The position numbers were made by a program, and so were the translations under genes. The notes under the pieces were generated by a model. That model had not been told where the DNA came from and searched no databases. It worked only from the letters and a program-made list of their open reading frames with translations. This document shows positions 53,977-63,371 of a stretch of DNA of 64,000 nt, in pieces (positions within the stretch are counted from its first letter, which is position 1; every line of letters begins with the position of its first letter). This DNA is from Streptomyces nojiriensis (GTDB lineage Bacteria > Actinomycetota > Actinomycetes > Streptomycetales > Streptomycetaceae): positions 4,160,001-4,224,000 of the forward strand of contig NZ_CP071139.1 of NCBI RefSeq assembly GCF_017639205.1, given 5' to 3'.

Positions 53977-54480
53977 TCACACCGCGCGGGTGAGGATCTT
54001 CAACACATCGAGCGATGTCGGTCGCACGTCCGGGTCGTCCCCGTCGGCTTCCGCCAGCCGTACGTGCGCCTCGCGCGCGGCACGTACCGCCTCGGGCCAC
54101 GCGTGGTGCTCCAGGTAGGCGGAGACGGGGGCGTCGGGCCCGACCTGGTGGAGGATGCGGAGCACCCGCAGCACGGCGAGGTCGACGACGGCCGCCTCCT
54201 GCGAGTCGCGGAAGATCGTGCCGACGTACTTCTCGGCGGACCAGCTGTCGAGCCAGGTGTCCTCGACGAGCCGGTACACGGCGTCGGTGATGTCGCCGTA
54301 CGCCTCGTCGCCGGTCAGCCAGGTGTCCTCGTGGAAGACCGGATCGGAAAGCATGTGCAGCGCCGAGCGCACGTTGCTGCGCCAGCGCCACCACGGCATG
54401 TCGTTGAGGGGCATGCCGCCCATGGTGGAGGAGCGGCCGCCTCGTCGGGAAGGGTTCTTCGAACCTTGGGCGAATGTCAC
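53977..54480 (-). CDS. Conserved hypothetical protein upstream of purU
   Basis: The protein has up to 167 residues, helical throughout and acidic (NDMPWWRWRSNVRSALHMLS; TWLDSWSAEKYVGTIFRDSQ; AVLRVLRILHQVGPDAP). No domain or motif is recognised. It lies 14 bp upstream of purU in the same direction and is probably in its operon. The start is uncertain: GTG 54480 gives the full frame, and ATG 54423 or 54414 would shorten the basic N-terminus. Confidence 0.72.
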   Translation of the reverse strand: MTFAQGSKNPSRRGGRSSTMGGMPLNDMPWWRWRSNVRSALHMLSDPVFHEDTWLTGDEAYGDITDAVYRLVEDTWLDSWSAEKYVGTIFRDSQEAAVVDLAVLRVLRILHQVGPDAPVSAYLEHHAWPEAVRAAREAHVRLAEADGDDPDVRPTSLDVLKILTRAV

Positions 54481-54612
54481 GCTTTCGATCGTACGTTCCC
54501 GTTCAGTGCGATCTTGAAGCGCCCATGGAGATCACGCCCCCGTAATTCACCTGGGCGTCACCCGATGTTGTGTCCATCTCACTCGACAGTTACCGGTGGG
54601 GCGGAATGGTGC

Positions 54613-55908
54613 ATGGACATGACCTTTTCGCGACGCGTCGCATCCCGCTCCCGCACCTTCGTGGCCACGGCGATGGGTGCGTGTCTCATCGCCGGGTGCG
54701 GGACGCTCCCCGGGGGCTCGGGGGGCTCCGGCGGAACCGTCACCGTCATGACCTTCGCCCCGGAAGACACCAAAGCGACCAACATGCCCGGCATGACCGG
54801 GATGGCCAAGGCGTACGAGCGCTACGTGAACGCCAAGGGCGGGATCAACGGGCACAAACTGCGCGTACTGACCTGCAACGAGAAGAACACGGCCTCCGGC
54901 GCCGCCGACTGCGCCCGCAAGGCCGTCGCCGAGAAGGCCGTCGCCGTCGTCGGCTCCTACAGTCAGCACGGACGCGCCTTCATGGCCCCGCTGGAGGCGG
55001 AGGGCATCCCCTTCATCGGCGGCTACGGAGTCTCCTCCGAGGAGTTCCAGTCCCCCCTGTCGTACCCGGTCAACGGCGGCCAGCCCGTCCTCATCGCCGG
55101 CGCCGGCCACCAGCTGAGCCGCGCCTGCAACCAGGTCGCCCTGGTCCGCCCGGACACCCTCGCGGCCGACACCCTGCCGGTCCTGCTCAACGCCGGACTG
55201 CGGGCCAACAAGATGGCGGACGCCTCCGACATCCGGGCCGCCGAGGACTCCGCCGACTTCGGACCGCAGGCCCGCGAGGCCCTCGCACACACCAGCGGCA
55301 CCGGCAAGGAGAAGGAGAAGGAGAAGGGCTGCGTGGCCGCCGTCCTCGGCGAGCGCACCGAGACCTTCTTCGACGCCTTCCGCCGGACCGACGCCCAGCG
55401 CAAGAAGCCGCAGATCTCCTCCGTGCTGGGCAGCGTCAGCCAGTCCCTGGTGGACCGCACGGGCGGCAAGGAGAGCCCCTTCGAGGGGGCGTACCTGACC
55501 AGCTGGTACCCGGTCGCCGCCGATCCCCTCTGGGAACCCATGCGGAAGGTGGTCTCCGAGTTCGCGTTCGGCGACGACAGCGTCGACCCCGACGACAGCG
55601 GGGCGCAGACCACCTGGATCGCGTACACCGTGCTCGGCGAGATGCTCAAGCACTTCAAGGAGGACGAGCCCGTCACCGGACGCAAGGTCAAGCGCGCCCT
55701 GAACGAGTCGCAGCCGGTCAGCACCGGAGGCCTCACCCCGAAGTTGAGCTGGCGCTACCAGGACATGCGCGCCGTCGCCGGCTTCCCCCGCATCGTCAAC
55801 GGCCAGGTCACCTTCCAGATCGTGCAGGCCGGGCGGCTCGTGGCGCAGCCCGGCGAGCCGTCCCTGGACATGACCCCGACCCTGGTGACGGCCCCGCCCA
55901 TGGCCTGA
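54613..55908 (+). CDS. ABC-type branched-chain amino acid / small-ligand binding lipoprotein
   Basis: This 431-residue lipoprotein has a signal peptide ending in the lipobox LIAGC (about residues 25-29). The periplasmic-binding-protein type I fold follows, with AYERYVNAKGGINGHKLRVL (about 66-85), AVVGSYSQHGRAFMAPLEAE and GIPFIGGYGVSSEEFQS, the pattern of LivJ-like receptors. A (Lys-Glu)n tract (TGKEKEKEKG) from a GAGAAG microsatellite lies in the middle. No transporter permease or ATPase is adjacent, so it may act as an orphan receptor. The start ATG 54613 precedes a basic segment (FSRRVASRSR). Confidence 0.86.
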   Translation: MDMTFSRRVASRSRTFVATAMGACLIAGCGTLPGGSGGSGGTVTVMTFAPEDTKATNMPGMTGMAKAYERYVNAKGGINGHKLRVLTCNEKNTASGAADCARKAVAEKAVAVVGSYSQHGRAFMAPLEAEGIPFIGGYGVSSEEFQSPLSYPVNGGQPVLIAGAGHQLSRACNQVALVRPDTLAADTLPVLLNAGLRANKMADASDIRAAEDSADFGPQAREALAHTSGTGKEKEKEKGCVAAVLGERTETFFDAFRRTDAQRKKPQISSVLGSVSQSLVDRTGGKESPFEGAYLTSWYPVAADPLWEPMRKVVSEFAFGDDSVDPDDSGAQTTWIAYTVLGEMLKHFKEDEPVTGRKVKRALNESQPVSTGGLTPKLSWRYQDMRAVAGFPRIVNGQVTFQIVQAGRLVAQPGEPSLDMTPTLVTAPPMA

Positions 55909-55935
55909 CCCGCGACGGCTCAGAGCTGGGACGGC

Positions 55936-57306
55936 TCAGAGCTGGGACTTGTCCCGCTTGGTGAGGCCGTACTTGCCGGCGATCGTGTTCCACATGGTCG
56001 CGGCGGACTCCTTGGCCTTGGTCGCCTCGCCGCTCGACCGGTTGCCTTCGGAAGCGTTCTTGGTGGCCTTGGCCTTGCCGTCCTTGCACTTGTCGTCGTC
56101 CACGTCGTCCGCCCAGGCCGCGTAGCTGTCGTCGGCGTCCGCGGAGGACTGCCAGGCCTTGGTCAGGGCCCCGGACAGCTTCGCGTGGTCCGGGAGCTGG
56201 TCCAGCTTCAGCTCCTGGAGGCGGGTGACGAGCTCCTCGCGCTGGCGGGCCGCGTCACGCAGGTCGGCGGCCGCCTGGTCGAGGTTGCTGCAGCCCTTGA
56301 TGTCCTCCACGGCCTTGATCACCGCGGCCCGGCTGTCGTTGCTGTCCGCGAGGAGCTTGTCCAGCTGGACGGCCTGCGAGCGGGCCGGGTCGACGGGCGC
56401 CTCGCCCACGGGGGCGGCGGAGCCGCCGCTCGCGGTCGGGGCGGCGGCGACCGCACCGGGGTCGTTGTTCTGCGGCTTGTCGTCGGCGAGCAGCGAACCG
56501 ACGCCGAGCCCGACGACGGCCAGGCCGATGACCACCGCGCCGATGATCGCGGGCGAGACCTTGCGCCCGGGCTCCGGGGGCGGGGGCGCGGCGTACTGCT
56601 GCTGCGGGTGCGGCTGCTGGTACTGCGGCTGCTGGGGCTGCTGCGGACGGGCCGGGTGGGGGCGCGGCGGCGGCTGGCGCAGCACGGGCTCCTGGACGGG
56701 CGGCAGGTGCTGGGTGTGCCCGGCGGAGTCGTCGCCCCGGAAGAGCCCGTCGAACCCGTCCACGGCGCGGTCGGCGGGGACCGGCGGTATGTACTGGGTC
56801 GCGGCCTCGTCGTGCGCGGGGGCGGCCGGGACCGGCGGGATGTACTGGGTCGCGGCCTCGTCATGGCCGGGGGCGGCCGGGACCGGCGGAATGTACTGCG
56901 TCGCGGCCTCGCCGTGCGCCGGGGCCGCCGGAACCGGCGGGATGTACTGCGTCGCCGCCTCGCCGTGCCCGGGGGCGGCCGGGACCGGCGGGATGTACTG
57001 CGTCGCCGCCTCGGGCAGCGGGGGGTAGCCGTAGCCGTGCGGATCCCCCGGCCCCTCGTAGCCGGGCCCCACCACGTGCCCGGGCGCGACCTCCGGGCCG
57101 GGATAGGCCTGCTGCGGGCCGGGATAGGCCTGCGGATATCCGTACGCGGCCCCGGGCTGCGCCTGCTGCTGCGGCTGCTGGTGCACCTGCTGCTGCACCT
57201 GCTCCTGCGGCTGCGGCTGCTCCGGGTACGCCGGGTATCCGGACGCCGGGTCCGGACCCCACGGGGCACCCGGCTGGGGGGCGCCCCCTTGTCCGCTCTG
57301 CGTCAC
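55936..57306 (-). CDS. Repeat-rich single-pass membrane protein
   Basis: The protein has 456 residues. The cytoplasmic part is Gln/Pro/Gly-rich (1-98), then contains five tandem 17-residue repeats of EAATQYIPPVPAAPGHG (residues 99-183), then another Gln/Pro region. One helix (SPAIIGAVVIGLAVVGLGVG, about 252-271) leads to an extracytoplasmic helical domain (about 310-456) with two Cys (EDIKGCSNLD, DDDKCKD). The TQYIPP motif recurs in Streptomyces membrane proteins of unknown function. A role in signalling or cell envelope assembly is inference. An 18-base duplication lies just beyond the stop codon. Confidence 0.8.
   Translation of the reverse strand: MTQSGQGGAPQPGAPWGPDPASGYPAYPEQPQPQEQVQQQVHQQPQQQAQPGAAYGYPQAYPGPQQAYPGPEVAPGHVVGPGYEGPGDPHGYGYPPLPEAATQYIPPVPAAPGHGEAATQYIPPVPAAPAHGEAATQYIPPVPAAPGHDEAATQYIPPVPAAPAHDEAATQYIPPVPADRAVDGFDGLFRGDDSAGHTQHLPPVQEPVLRQPPPRPHPARPQQPQQPQYQQPHPQQQYAAPPPPEPGRKVSPAIIGAVVIGLAVVGLGVGSLLADDKPQNNDPGAVAAAPTASGGSAAPVGEAPVDPARSQAVQLDKLLADSNDSRAAVIKAVEDIKGCSNLDQAAADLRDAARQREELVTRLQELKLDQLPDHAKLSGALTKAWQSSADADDSYAAWADDVDDDKCKDGKAKATKNASEGNRSSGEATKAKESAATMWNTIAGKYGLTKRDKSQL
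56758..57012 (-). repeat. Five tandem 51-bp repeats inside a coding region
   Basis: Each 51-bp unit encodes EAATQYIPPVPAAPxHx. The copies differ mostly at GH/AH and G/D positions, so copies 1/3 and 2/4 alternate (PGHG, PAHG, PGHD, PAHD). The pattern suggests duplication of a two-unit block and is likely to vary in number between strains. Confidence 0.85.
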
Positions 57307-57460
57307 CGGGACTCCTTCTCCGACTCGCCCGACCCTACGGGACCGTCAGGTCACGCTACCCCGTCACGCACCGCCACCGTGAGAGCACCCCGAACCCCGC
57401 TCGGCCCCGCCCGGGGCGTGTCCTGCCGATCAGGCCGGGTTCGACCGGCACGACACCCCC

Positions 57461-57663
57461 CTGGGCCGTCTCTTCCGGATCTTGCCGGGCCCGCGACGCC
57501 CGGCACCGCACCCGGCCGCGTTGTCGGGGCGCCCGAGTACGTCCAGTACACGGTGCGCCCCTCCGCCTTGCCCTGCTTCCCCTCGGCCCTGGCGGGCCCG
57601 GGGAGGCCCCATGACACCGGACACCGCGGGCTCGGCCGACAAGATCCGAAAGAGACGGCCTAA
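57461..57663. mobile_element. MITE-like element, copy 2 (195 bp)
   Basis: The element spans 57465-57659. It has the same ends as copy 1 at 1503 (GCCGTCTCTTCCGGATCTTG, with one mismatch in the right end) and a shared left interior, plus about 34 extra bases in the right half. The flanks are CTGG and CTAA, so the target duplication has decayed. The right CTA forms the complement of the TAG stop of the regulator gene that begins at 59039. The remaining 158 bp up to the next gene (57307-57464) contain no feature apart from this. Confidence 0.78.
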
Positions 57664-59039
57664 GCCGTCACCTCCAGCCGCGCCGCGAACTCCCGCACCG
57701 CCGCCTCCTCCCGGTACGGCTGCAGCCGCGCCCGGAAATCGTCCAGGTACTCCACGCCCCGGTTCGAGCGGAGCCCCTCCAGCAGCTCCGCCGCCTGCGT
57801 CGCCGTCAGACAGGCCTGCTCCACCTCCCGCTGCTGCACCTGCGCCGCCGCCAGCAGCAGCAGCCCGATGGCCCGGCGGCGCGCCTTGCCCGCCGGCAGG
57901 CCCCGCAGGGCCTCCTCCGCCCGCCTGGCCGCCGCGTCCGCCTGCCCCAGGTCGCGGTGGCAGTGCGCCAGCTCGTCCGCGAGGTACGCCGCGTCGAAGT
58001 GGCGGATCCACACCGGGTCGTCGCCCGACTCCGGCTCCGCCCGCTCCAGCGCGCTCACCGCCCGCCCGGACAGCACCGCCGTCGCCCTGCCGTCCCCGAG
58101 CAGCGCGTGGCCGCGCGCCTCGGCCGCGTAGAACATGGCCTCGACCCGCGGGGTGACCTGCCCCCGCGTCCCCTCCTGGGCGGCCCGCGCCAGCTGCGCG
58201 ATCTCCCGCGGGTTGCCCAGTTCGGCGGCGAGGTGGCTCATGGACGCCGCGAGCACGTAGCCCCCGTACGCCCGATCCCCCGCCGCCTGGGCGAGGCGTA
58301 GCGCCTGGATGTAGTACCGCTGGGCCAGGCCCGGCTGGCCGGTGTCCACCGCCATGTAGCCGGCCAGCTCCGTCAGCCGGGCCACCGACGCGAACAGGGC
58401 CCGCCCGACGGGTTCCCGGTAGGAGCCGCCGATCAGCCCGGACACCACCGAGTTGAGGTAGTGCACGACCACCGGCCGGACGTGCCCGCTGCCGAAGCGG
58501 TGGTCGAGGTCCTTGAGGGCCTCGGTGGTAGCCCGGACCGCCTCCACGTCCGACATGCCGACCCGCGAGCCGCCGCTGCGGGCGACCTGGGTGTCGGCCC
58601 CGGTGATCAGCCAGTCGCGGCTCGGCTCCACGAGCGCGGAGGCGGCCACGCTGGAACCCGCCAGGAAGTCGCGGCGGCCGACGTCGCTGCGCCACAGCTC
58701 GCAGACCTGCTCGATGGCGCCGATGACGGTCGGGGAGAACTGCAGGCCGACGCCGGAGGCGAGGTTCTTCCCGTTGGCCATGCCGATCTCGTCGATGGTG
58801 ACGGTGCGGCCGAGCTTGCGCCCGAGCGCCTCGGCGATGATTCCCGGAGCCCGGCCGCGCGGCTGCTGGCCGCGCAGCCACCGGGCCACGGAGGTCTTGT
58901 CGTAGCGGAGATCGAGGCCGTGTTCGGCCCCGCACATGTTCACGCGCCGGGCGAGCCCGGCGTTGGAGCACCCGGCTTCCTGGATGAGCGCCTGCAGCCG
59001 TTCGTTCGGCTGGCGGGCGACGAGAGGCCTGGCTGCCAT
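57660..59039 (-). CDS. NsdA-like helix-turn-helix / TPR regulator
   Basis: This 459-residue regulator has an N-terminal Cro-like DNA-binding domain (NERLQALIQEAGCSNAGLAR, then YDKTSVARWLRGQQPRG, about 12-63) followed by an all-helical TPR-like region (about 130-450) with repeats such as GLAQRYYIQALRLAQAAGDR and ELAHCHRDLGQADAAARRAE. Streptomyces proteins with this plan, including NsdA, repress antibiotic production and sporulation. The stop codon lies at the edge of the MITE copy. It is divergent from the primase-like gene. Confidence 0.82.
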   Translation of the reverse strand: MAARPLVARQPNERLQALIQEAGCSNAGLARRVNMCGAEHGLDLRYDKTSVARWLRGQQPRGRAPGIIAEALGRKLGRTVTIDEIGMANGKNLASGVGLQFSPTVIGAIEQVCELWRSDVGRRDFLAGSSVAASALVEPSRDWLITGADTQVARSGGSRVGMSDVEAVRATTEALKDLDHRFGSGHVRPVVVHYLNSVVSGLIGGSYREPVGRALFASVARLTELAGYMAVDTGQPGLAQRYYIQALRLAQAAGDRAYGGYVLAASMSHLAAELGNPREIAQLARAAQEGTRGQVTPRVEAMFYAAEARGHALLGDGRATAVLSGRAVSALERAEPESGDDPVWIRHFDAAYLADELAHCHRDLGQADAAARRAEEALRGLPAGKARRRAIGLLLLAAAQVQQREVEQACLTATQAAELLEGLRSNRGVEYLDDFRARLQPYREEAAVREFAARLEVTA

Positions 59040-59255
59040 GAAAACCCCCTGCTGACCGCGGGTGATCCGTTGGAATGATCACTTCCCGCCTGATGTGCGG
59101 AGAATCTTCCGCTCTGCGTCGTGTCGCTACCCAACTCCGGCGCTCCGGCCTCCTACGCGCCCCCACGCGTGCATCAGTGCGCCCCGTATGCAGGATCGAT
59201 GCTCCGCCCGCCGCCTGGTTTACGCCCGTAACCCCGGGTGACCCGAGGAGTTGTG

Positions 59256-59942
59256 ATGGGCGTGGAAGAGACCATCGGAGTCACGGAGACCGCACCCATC
59301 CCCAAGCAGCGCGGCGAGCAGCTGCTGGACCATGCCGTGCGGTACGCGGAAGAACGGCACTGGGATGTCTTCGCCGGCACCTGGTTGGAGCCCGCAGACG
59401 GCCGCGAGCTGTGCTCCTGCGGGGCGGCGGACTGCCCGGCGCCCGGCGCGCACCCGACGGTGAAGGACTGGGCGGCGCAGGCCACCGGCAGCGCGGTACA
59501 GGTCCGGCGGATCTGGGCGAAGCACCCGCAGGCCTCGATCCTGCTGCCGACGGGCCGCACGTTCGACGCGCTGGACGTACCCGAATCGGCCGGATTCCTC
59601 GCGCTGGCGCGGCTGGAGCGGATGGAGCGCACCCTCGGGCCGGTCACCCTCACGCCCGACCACCGGATGATGTTCTTCGTCCTGCCGGGCGCCGGCGTCA
59701 AGGTGCCCGACCTGGTGCGCAAGCTGGGCTGGCCGGCCGCCACGATCGACCTGGTGGCGCGGGGCGAGGGCGAGTACGTGGCGGCGCCGCCCACCCGCTT
59801 CGGCGGCCGGGGCTCGGTCCAGTGGGCACGGCGGCCCACACCGGCGAACCGGTGGCTGCCGGACACGGATGAGCTGATCGACGCGCTGGCCTACGCGTGC
59901 GGCAGCGAGGCCGCGGCGGAGCGCAAGCGCCGCCAGGGCTGA
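59256..59942 (+). CDS. Bifunctional primase-polymerase (PrimPol) domain protein
   Basis: The protein has 228 residues. The PrimPol-like core shows an N-terminal helix (LLDHAVRYAEERHWDVFAGT), a Cys-rich insertion (ELCSCGAADCPAPGAHPTVK, about 52-71) that could bind zinc, WAKHPQASILLPTGRTFDAL and a DxD-like DALDVPE. No helicase domain follows, and the acidic catalytic residues are not fully convincing, so it may be a regulatory or degenerate member. Family members are often chromosomal and single-domain in Streptomyces. GAGGAG five bases upstream supports ATG 59256. Confidence 0.75.
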   Translation: MGVEETIGVTETAPIPKQRGEQLLDHAVRYAEERHWDVFAGTWLEPADGRELCSCGAADCPAPGAHPTVKDWAAQATGSAVQVRRIWAKHPQASILLPTGRTFDALDVPESAGFLALARLERMERTLGPVTLTPDHRMMFFVLPGAGVKVPDLVRKLGWPAATIDLVARGEGEYVAAPPTRFGGRGSVQWARRPTPANRWLPDTDELIDALAYACGSEAAAERKRRQG

Positions 59943-60064
59943 CGCCACCTCCTGAACTCGCCCGCCACACCTGTGAAATCAGGGCGAAAACTGATGACAT
60001 AAGTAACTGCTCAGGCCTCTCCCCCTCCTCCTATGGTGAAGAAGGAACGACCAACGGGGACGTA

Positions 60065-60922
60065 ATGAGAGGCAGGCGCATGCCGGACCAGGGCGATGCG
60101 ACGGGTGGAGCGTACGGAACGGGTGGCGCGCGGTCCGCGCCGCCCGCCGTGCGGGTGGAAGGTCTGTGGAAGCGGTTCGGCGACCAGGTGGCCGTCGCCG
60201 GGATCGACCTGGAACTGCCCGCCGGGCAGTTCATCGGTCTGGTGGGCCCGAACGGCGCGGGCAAGACGACCACCCTGTCGATGGTGACCGGACTGCTGCG
60301 CCCGGACATGGGGCGGGTGCACGTCGCGGGGCACGACGTGTGGGCGGACCCGACCGAGGTGAAGGCGCGGATCGGCGTGCTGCCCGAGGGCCTGCGGCTC
60401 TTCGAGCGGCTGTCGGGGCGCGAACTGCTCGGCTACATGGGCCGGCTGCGCGGGCTGCCGGGCGAGGAGACCGACAAGCGGGCGACGCAGCTGCTGGACG
60501 TCCTCGACCTCGCGGGTTCGCAGCACAAGCTGGTCGTGGACTACTCGACCGGTATGCGCAAGAAGATCGGCCTGGCGGCGGCGCTGCTGCACAACCCCGA
60601 GGTGCTCTTCCTGGACGAGCCGTTCGAAGGCGTCGACCCGGTGTCGGCGCAGACCATCCGCGGGGTGCTGGAGCGCTACACGGCCTCCGGCGCCACGGTC
60701 ATCTTCTCCTCCCACGTGATGGAGCTCGTCGAGTCGCTGTGCGACTGGGTGGCCGTGATGGCCGCCGGCCGGATCCGCGCCGCGGGCCCGCTGGCCGACG
60801 TACGGGGCTCCGCGCCCTCGCTGCAGGCCGCCTTCCTCGAACTGGTCGGCGCGCACGGGCGCGACGCGGCCGGGGACTCGCTGGAGTGGCTCGGCGGCGG
60901 CTCCGGGGCGGGATCGCGATGA
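60065..60922 (+). CDS. ABC transporter ATP-binding protein
   Basis: This 285-residue nucleotide-binding subunit has Walker A GPNGAGKTT (about residues 62-70), signature YSTGMRKKIG, Walker B VLFLDEPFEG and the switch His in SSHVME. It powers export with the membrane partner encoded downstream (ATGA overlap at 60919). The family resembles antibiotic-type exporters. The start is uncertain between ATG 60065 and ATG 60080; the latter has AGAGG eight bases upstream. Confidence 0.9.
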   Translation: MRGRRMPDQGDATGGAYGTGGARSAPPAVRVEGLWKRFGDQVAVAGIDLELPAGQFIGLVGPNGAGKTTTLSMVTGLLRPDMGRVHVAGHDVWADPTEVKARIGVLPEGLRLFERLSGRELLGYMGRLRGLPGEETDKRATQLLDVLDLAGSQHKLVVDYSTGMRKKIGLAAALLHNPEVLFLDEPFEGVDPVSAQTIRGVLERYTASGATVIFSSHVMELVESLCDWVAVMAAGRIRAAGPLADVRGSAPSLQAAFLELVGAHGRDAAGDSLEWLGGGSGAGSR

Positions 60923-62601
60923 CCTCGCCCGCCAACCCGGCCGCAGGCCCGGCCGGCACCGTGACCACTCCCGCCAACCGGGCCGCCGGAGCCGCCGGGG
61001 CCGCGCCCGCCGCGTCGGTCCCGCTGACCCCGGTCTTCGTCCGCCTCAAGCTGTCGCTGCTGCGCAACGGGCTGAAGGGCTCCTCCAAGCGCAAGGCCGC
61101 CTACTTCTCGACGCTCGCCTTCGCCCTGGTCGTCGGCTTCTTCGTGACGCTCGGCCTGGCCCTGCTGCACGGGAACGCCCACGCCGGCACGGTCGTCGTC
61201 CTGCTGGCCGCGATCCTGGCCCTCGCCTGGACCTTCATGCCGCTGTTCTTCCCCACCGGGGACGAGACCCTCGACCCGAGCCGGCTGGTCATGCTGCCGC
61301 TGCGCCCGCGTCCTCTCGTACGGGCCCTCCTCGCCTCGTCGCTGGTCGGCATCGGGCCGCTGTTCACGCTGTGCCTGGCCGTCGGCTCCGTACTGGCCGT
61401 GGCGCGCGGCGCCGCCGGCGCGGTGGCCGCCGTGGTGGCCGCGCCCCTGCTGGTCCTCGGCTGCGTGACCCTCGCGCGGGCCGTGGCCACGGCCAACGTG
61501 CGGCTGCTGACCAGCCGCAAGGGGCGTGACCTGGCGATCCTCAGCGGCCTGCTGATCGCGGTGGGCGGCCAGCTGGTCAACTTCGGCAGCCAGCGACTCT
61601 CCCAGGCGGGCGGCCTCACCACGCTGGAGCCCGTCGAGGCCGTGGTGCGCTGGCTGCCGCCGGCGACCGCCGTCGGCATGGTGGACTCGGCCAGCGAGGG
61701 CGCGTACGGGGTGGCGGCCGCCCAACTGGCCCTGACCCTGGCCGCCGTGGCCGCCCTCCTGTGGTTCTGGGAGCGGAGCCTGACCAAGCTGATGGTCACC
61801 CCGGACGGCTCGACCGTCACGGCGGCCCGGCCGACGAAGGACCGCGGCGCGGGCGGCCTGTGGTCCCTGCTGCCCGCCGGCCGGACGGGCGCGACCGTGC
61901 AGCGCACGCTGCGCTACGCCCTCCGCGACCCGAAGACCAAGGCGTCCATGGTGACCGCGCTGGCGATCGGCCTGATCATCCCCGTCTTCAACGCCCTCCA
62001 GGGCACGGGCTCCGTCTACCTCGGCTGCTTCGGCGCGGCGATGCTCGGCATGCAGATGTACAACCAGTTCGGCCAGGACACCTCCGCGTTCTGGATGGTC
62101 TCGCAGACCATCTCCTCCACGCGCGACGCGTACGTGGAACTGCGTGCGCGGGCCGCCGCGCTGGCCCTGGTCACCGTCCCGTACACGGTCCTGGTCATGG
62201 TGATCACGGCCGCGGTGATCGGTGACTGGTCCTCCTTCCCGGCGGCGACGGGCCTGGCCCTGGCCCTGCTGGGCTCGATGCTCTGCACGGGGGCACTGGC
62301 CTCGGCCCGCTTCCCGTACTCGATCCCGTCGGACGGCGCCTTCAAGAACGTCGTCCCGGGACAGGCCGGGCTCGCCTGGGCGGGCATCTTCGCCGGGCTG
62401 CTGGTCTCGGCGGTGGTCTCCGCCCCGGTGATCACCCTGACGATCTGGCTCAAGGCGGCCGGCCACCAGGACATCTCCTGGATCGTGCTCCCGCTGGGTG
62501 TGGCCTGGGGCGCACTGGCCGCCTGGGCGGGCCTGCGGCTCGCGGCCCCGACGGTGGCGCGCAAGCTCCCGGAGATCCTGTGGGCGGTCAGCAAGGGCTG
62601 A
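60919..62601 (+). CDS. ABC transporter permease
   Basis: This 561-residue membrane protein has about 12 predicted helices in two blocks. The N-terminal 40 residues are Ala/Pro-rich. The central region has LRNGLKGSSKRKAAYFSTLA and LMVTPDGSTVTAARPTKDRG, and the C-terminal half contains QMYNQFGQDTSAFWMVSQTI. It overlaps the ATPase gene by ATGA and must form the exporter with it. The substrate is unknown. Confidence 0.85.
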   Translation: MTSPANPAAGPAGTVTTPANRAAGAAGAAPAASVPLTPVFVRLKLSLLRNGLKGSSKRKAAYFSTLAFALVVGFFVTLGLALLHGNAHAGTVVVLLAAILALAWTFMPLFFPTGDETLDPSRLVMLPLRPRPLVRALLASSLVGIGPLFTLCLAVGSVLAVARGAAGAVAAVVAAPLLVLGCVTLARAVATANVRLLTSRKGRDLAILSGLLIAVGGQLVNFGSQRLSQAGGLTTLEPVEAVVRWLPPATAVGMVDSASEGAYGVAAAQLALTLAAVAALLWFWERSLTKLMVTPDGSTVTAARPTKDRGAGGLWSLLPAGRTGATVQRTLRYALRDPKTKASMVTALAIGLIIPVFNALQGTGSVYLGCFGAAMLGMQMYNQFGQDTSAFWMVSQTISSTRDAYVELRARAAALALVTVPYTVLVMVITAAVIGDWSSFPAATGLALALLGSMLCTGALASARFPYSIPSDGAFKNVVPGQAGLAWAGIFAGLLVSAVVSAPVITLTIWLKAAGHQDISWIVLPLGVAWGALAAWAGLRLAAPTVARKLPEILWAVSKG

Positions 62602-62631
62602 CGGACGACCGCGACCGTGCCGGAACGGGCC

Positions 62632-62661
62632 GGCCTCCGCTCCCCCAAGGGAGCGGAGGCC
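62632..62661 (+). terminator. Hairpin terminator with pyrimidine tail
   Basis: A perfect 13-bp stem (GGCCTCCGCTCCC with its complement) and a CCAA loop are followed by CTTTCCTCTTGTTCC. This is the best intrinsic-terminator shape in the window and ends the ABC transporter operon. Confidence 0.8.
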
Positions 62662-62685
62662 AGCCCTTTCCTCTTGTTCCAGGAG

Positions 62686-63204
62686 TCAGTTGGCGGCGAG
62701 CAGGACGAGTACGGCGATCGAACCCGCGAAGACGATGACGTGCCGGAGGTTCTGGAGGTACGGCATCACCCAGTCGGGGAAGCCGTCCTCGGCGGCCCGG
62801 AGCATGGACCTGACGTCGATGCGCTGCAGTTCGGCGTCCCCGGACTTCGCGAAGGCGGCGGTCACGGACGGCACGGCGGTCAGGTTCGAGTAGAGGATCA
62901 CGCAGTTCACGAGGATGACGAGCGGCTGGACGACCCACGACACCGTCCCGCTCCACGAACTCCCGGCGATCTGGAGCACGGCGGGCAGGGCCAGCGCCAC
63001 CGCGATCCCGACGGGCGCCCAGGTCTCGTGCCCGCCGGCATCGAGCCGCATGCCGTTCTCGGCCATGACGGTGGTGCGCACTCCCTGCCGCCCCAACTCG
63101 GCCTCGACGGCGGCCTGGGCACGGGTGCCGTAGCGGCTGCGCACGACGGGGATGCTCAGGAAGGCGACGGCGATCAGCAGCTGCAGGACGGCGACGGCGT
63201 TCAT
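62686..63204 (-). CDS. Integral membrane protein, function unknown
   Basis: The protein has 172 residues with four hydrophobic segments (about 2-19, 65-84, 90-112 and 150-170) and a charged central loop (RYGTRAQAAVEAELGRQGVR). No family is recognised with confidence. It converges on the ABC transporter operon, separated by the terminator. AGGT before the ATG is a weak ribosome site. Confidence 0.72.
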   Translation of the reverse strand: MNAVAVLQLLIAVAFLSIPVVRSRYGTRAQAAVEAELGRQGVRTTVMAENGMRLDAGGHETWAPVGIAVALALPAVLQIAGSSWSGTVSWVVQPLVILVNCVILYSNLTAVPSVTAAFAKSGDAELQRIDVRSMLRAAEDGFPDWVMPYLQNLRHVIVFAGSIAVLVLLAAN

Positions 63205-63371
63205 CGGGGGACCTCGTTTCTCGGTGCTTGCCTGGCGACGTCGTCACCATGAAGCCGCCCCCTGACAGCCCCCGGACACCCCGCTGACAGACCGCTGACA
63301 CGCTCGGTCGGATGACGGCCTGCCCTTCCGCCCCTCCCGGCGAGCGGGGGGGGCGGGTCGGGCGGGCGGGG

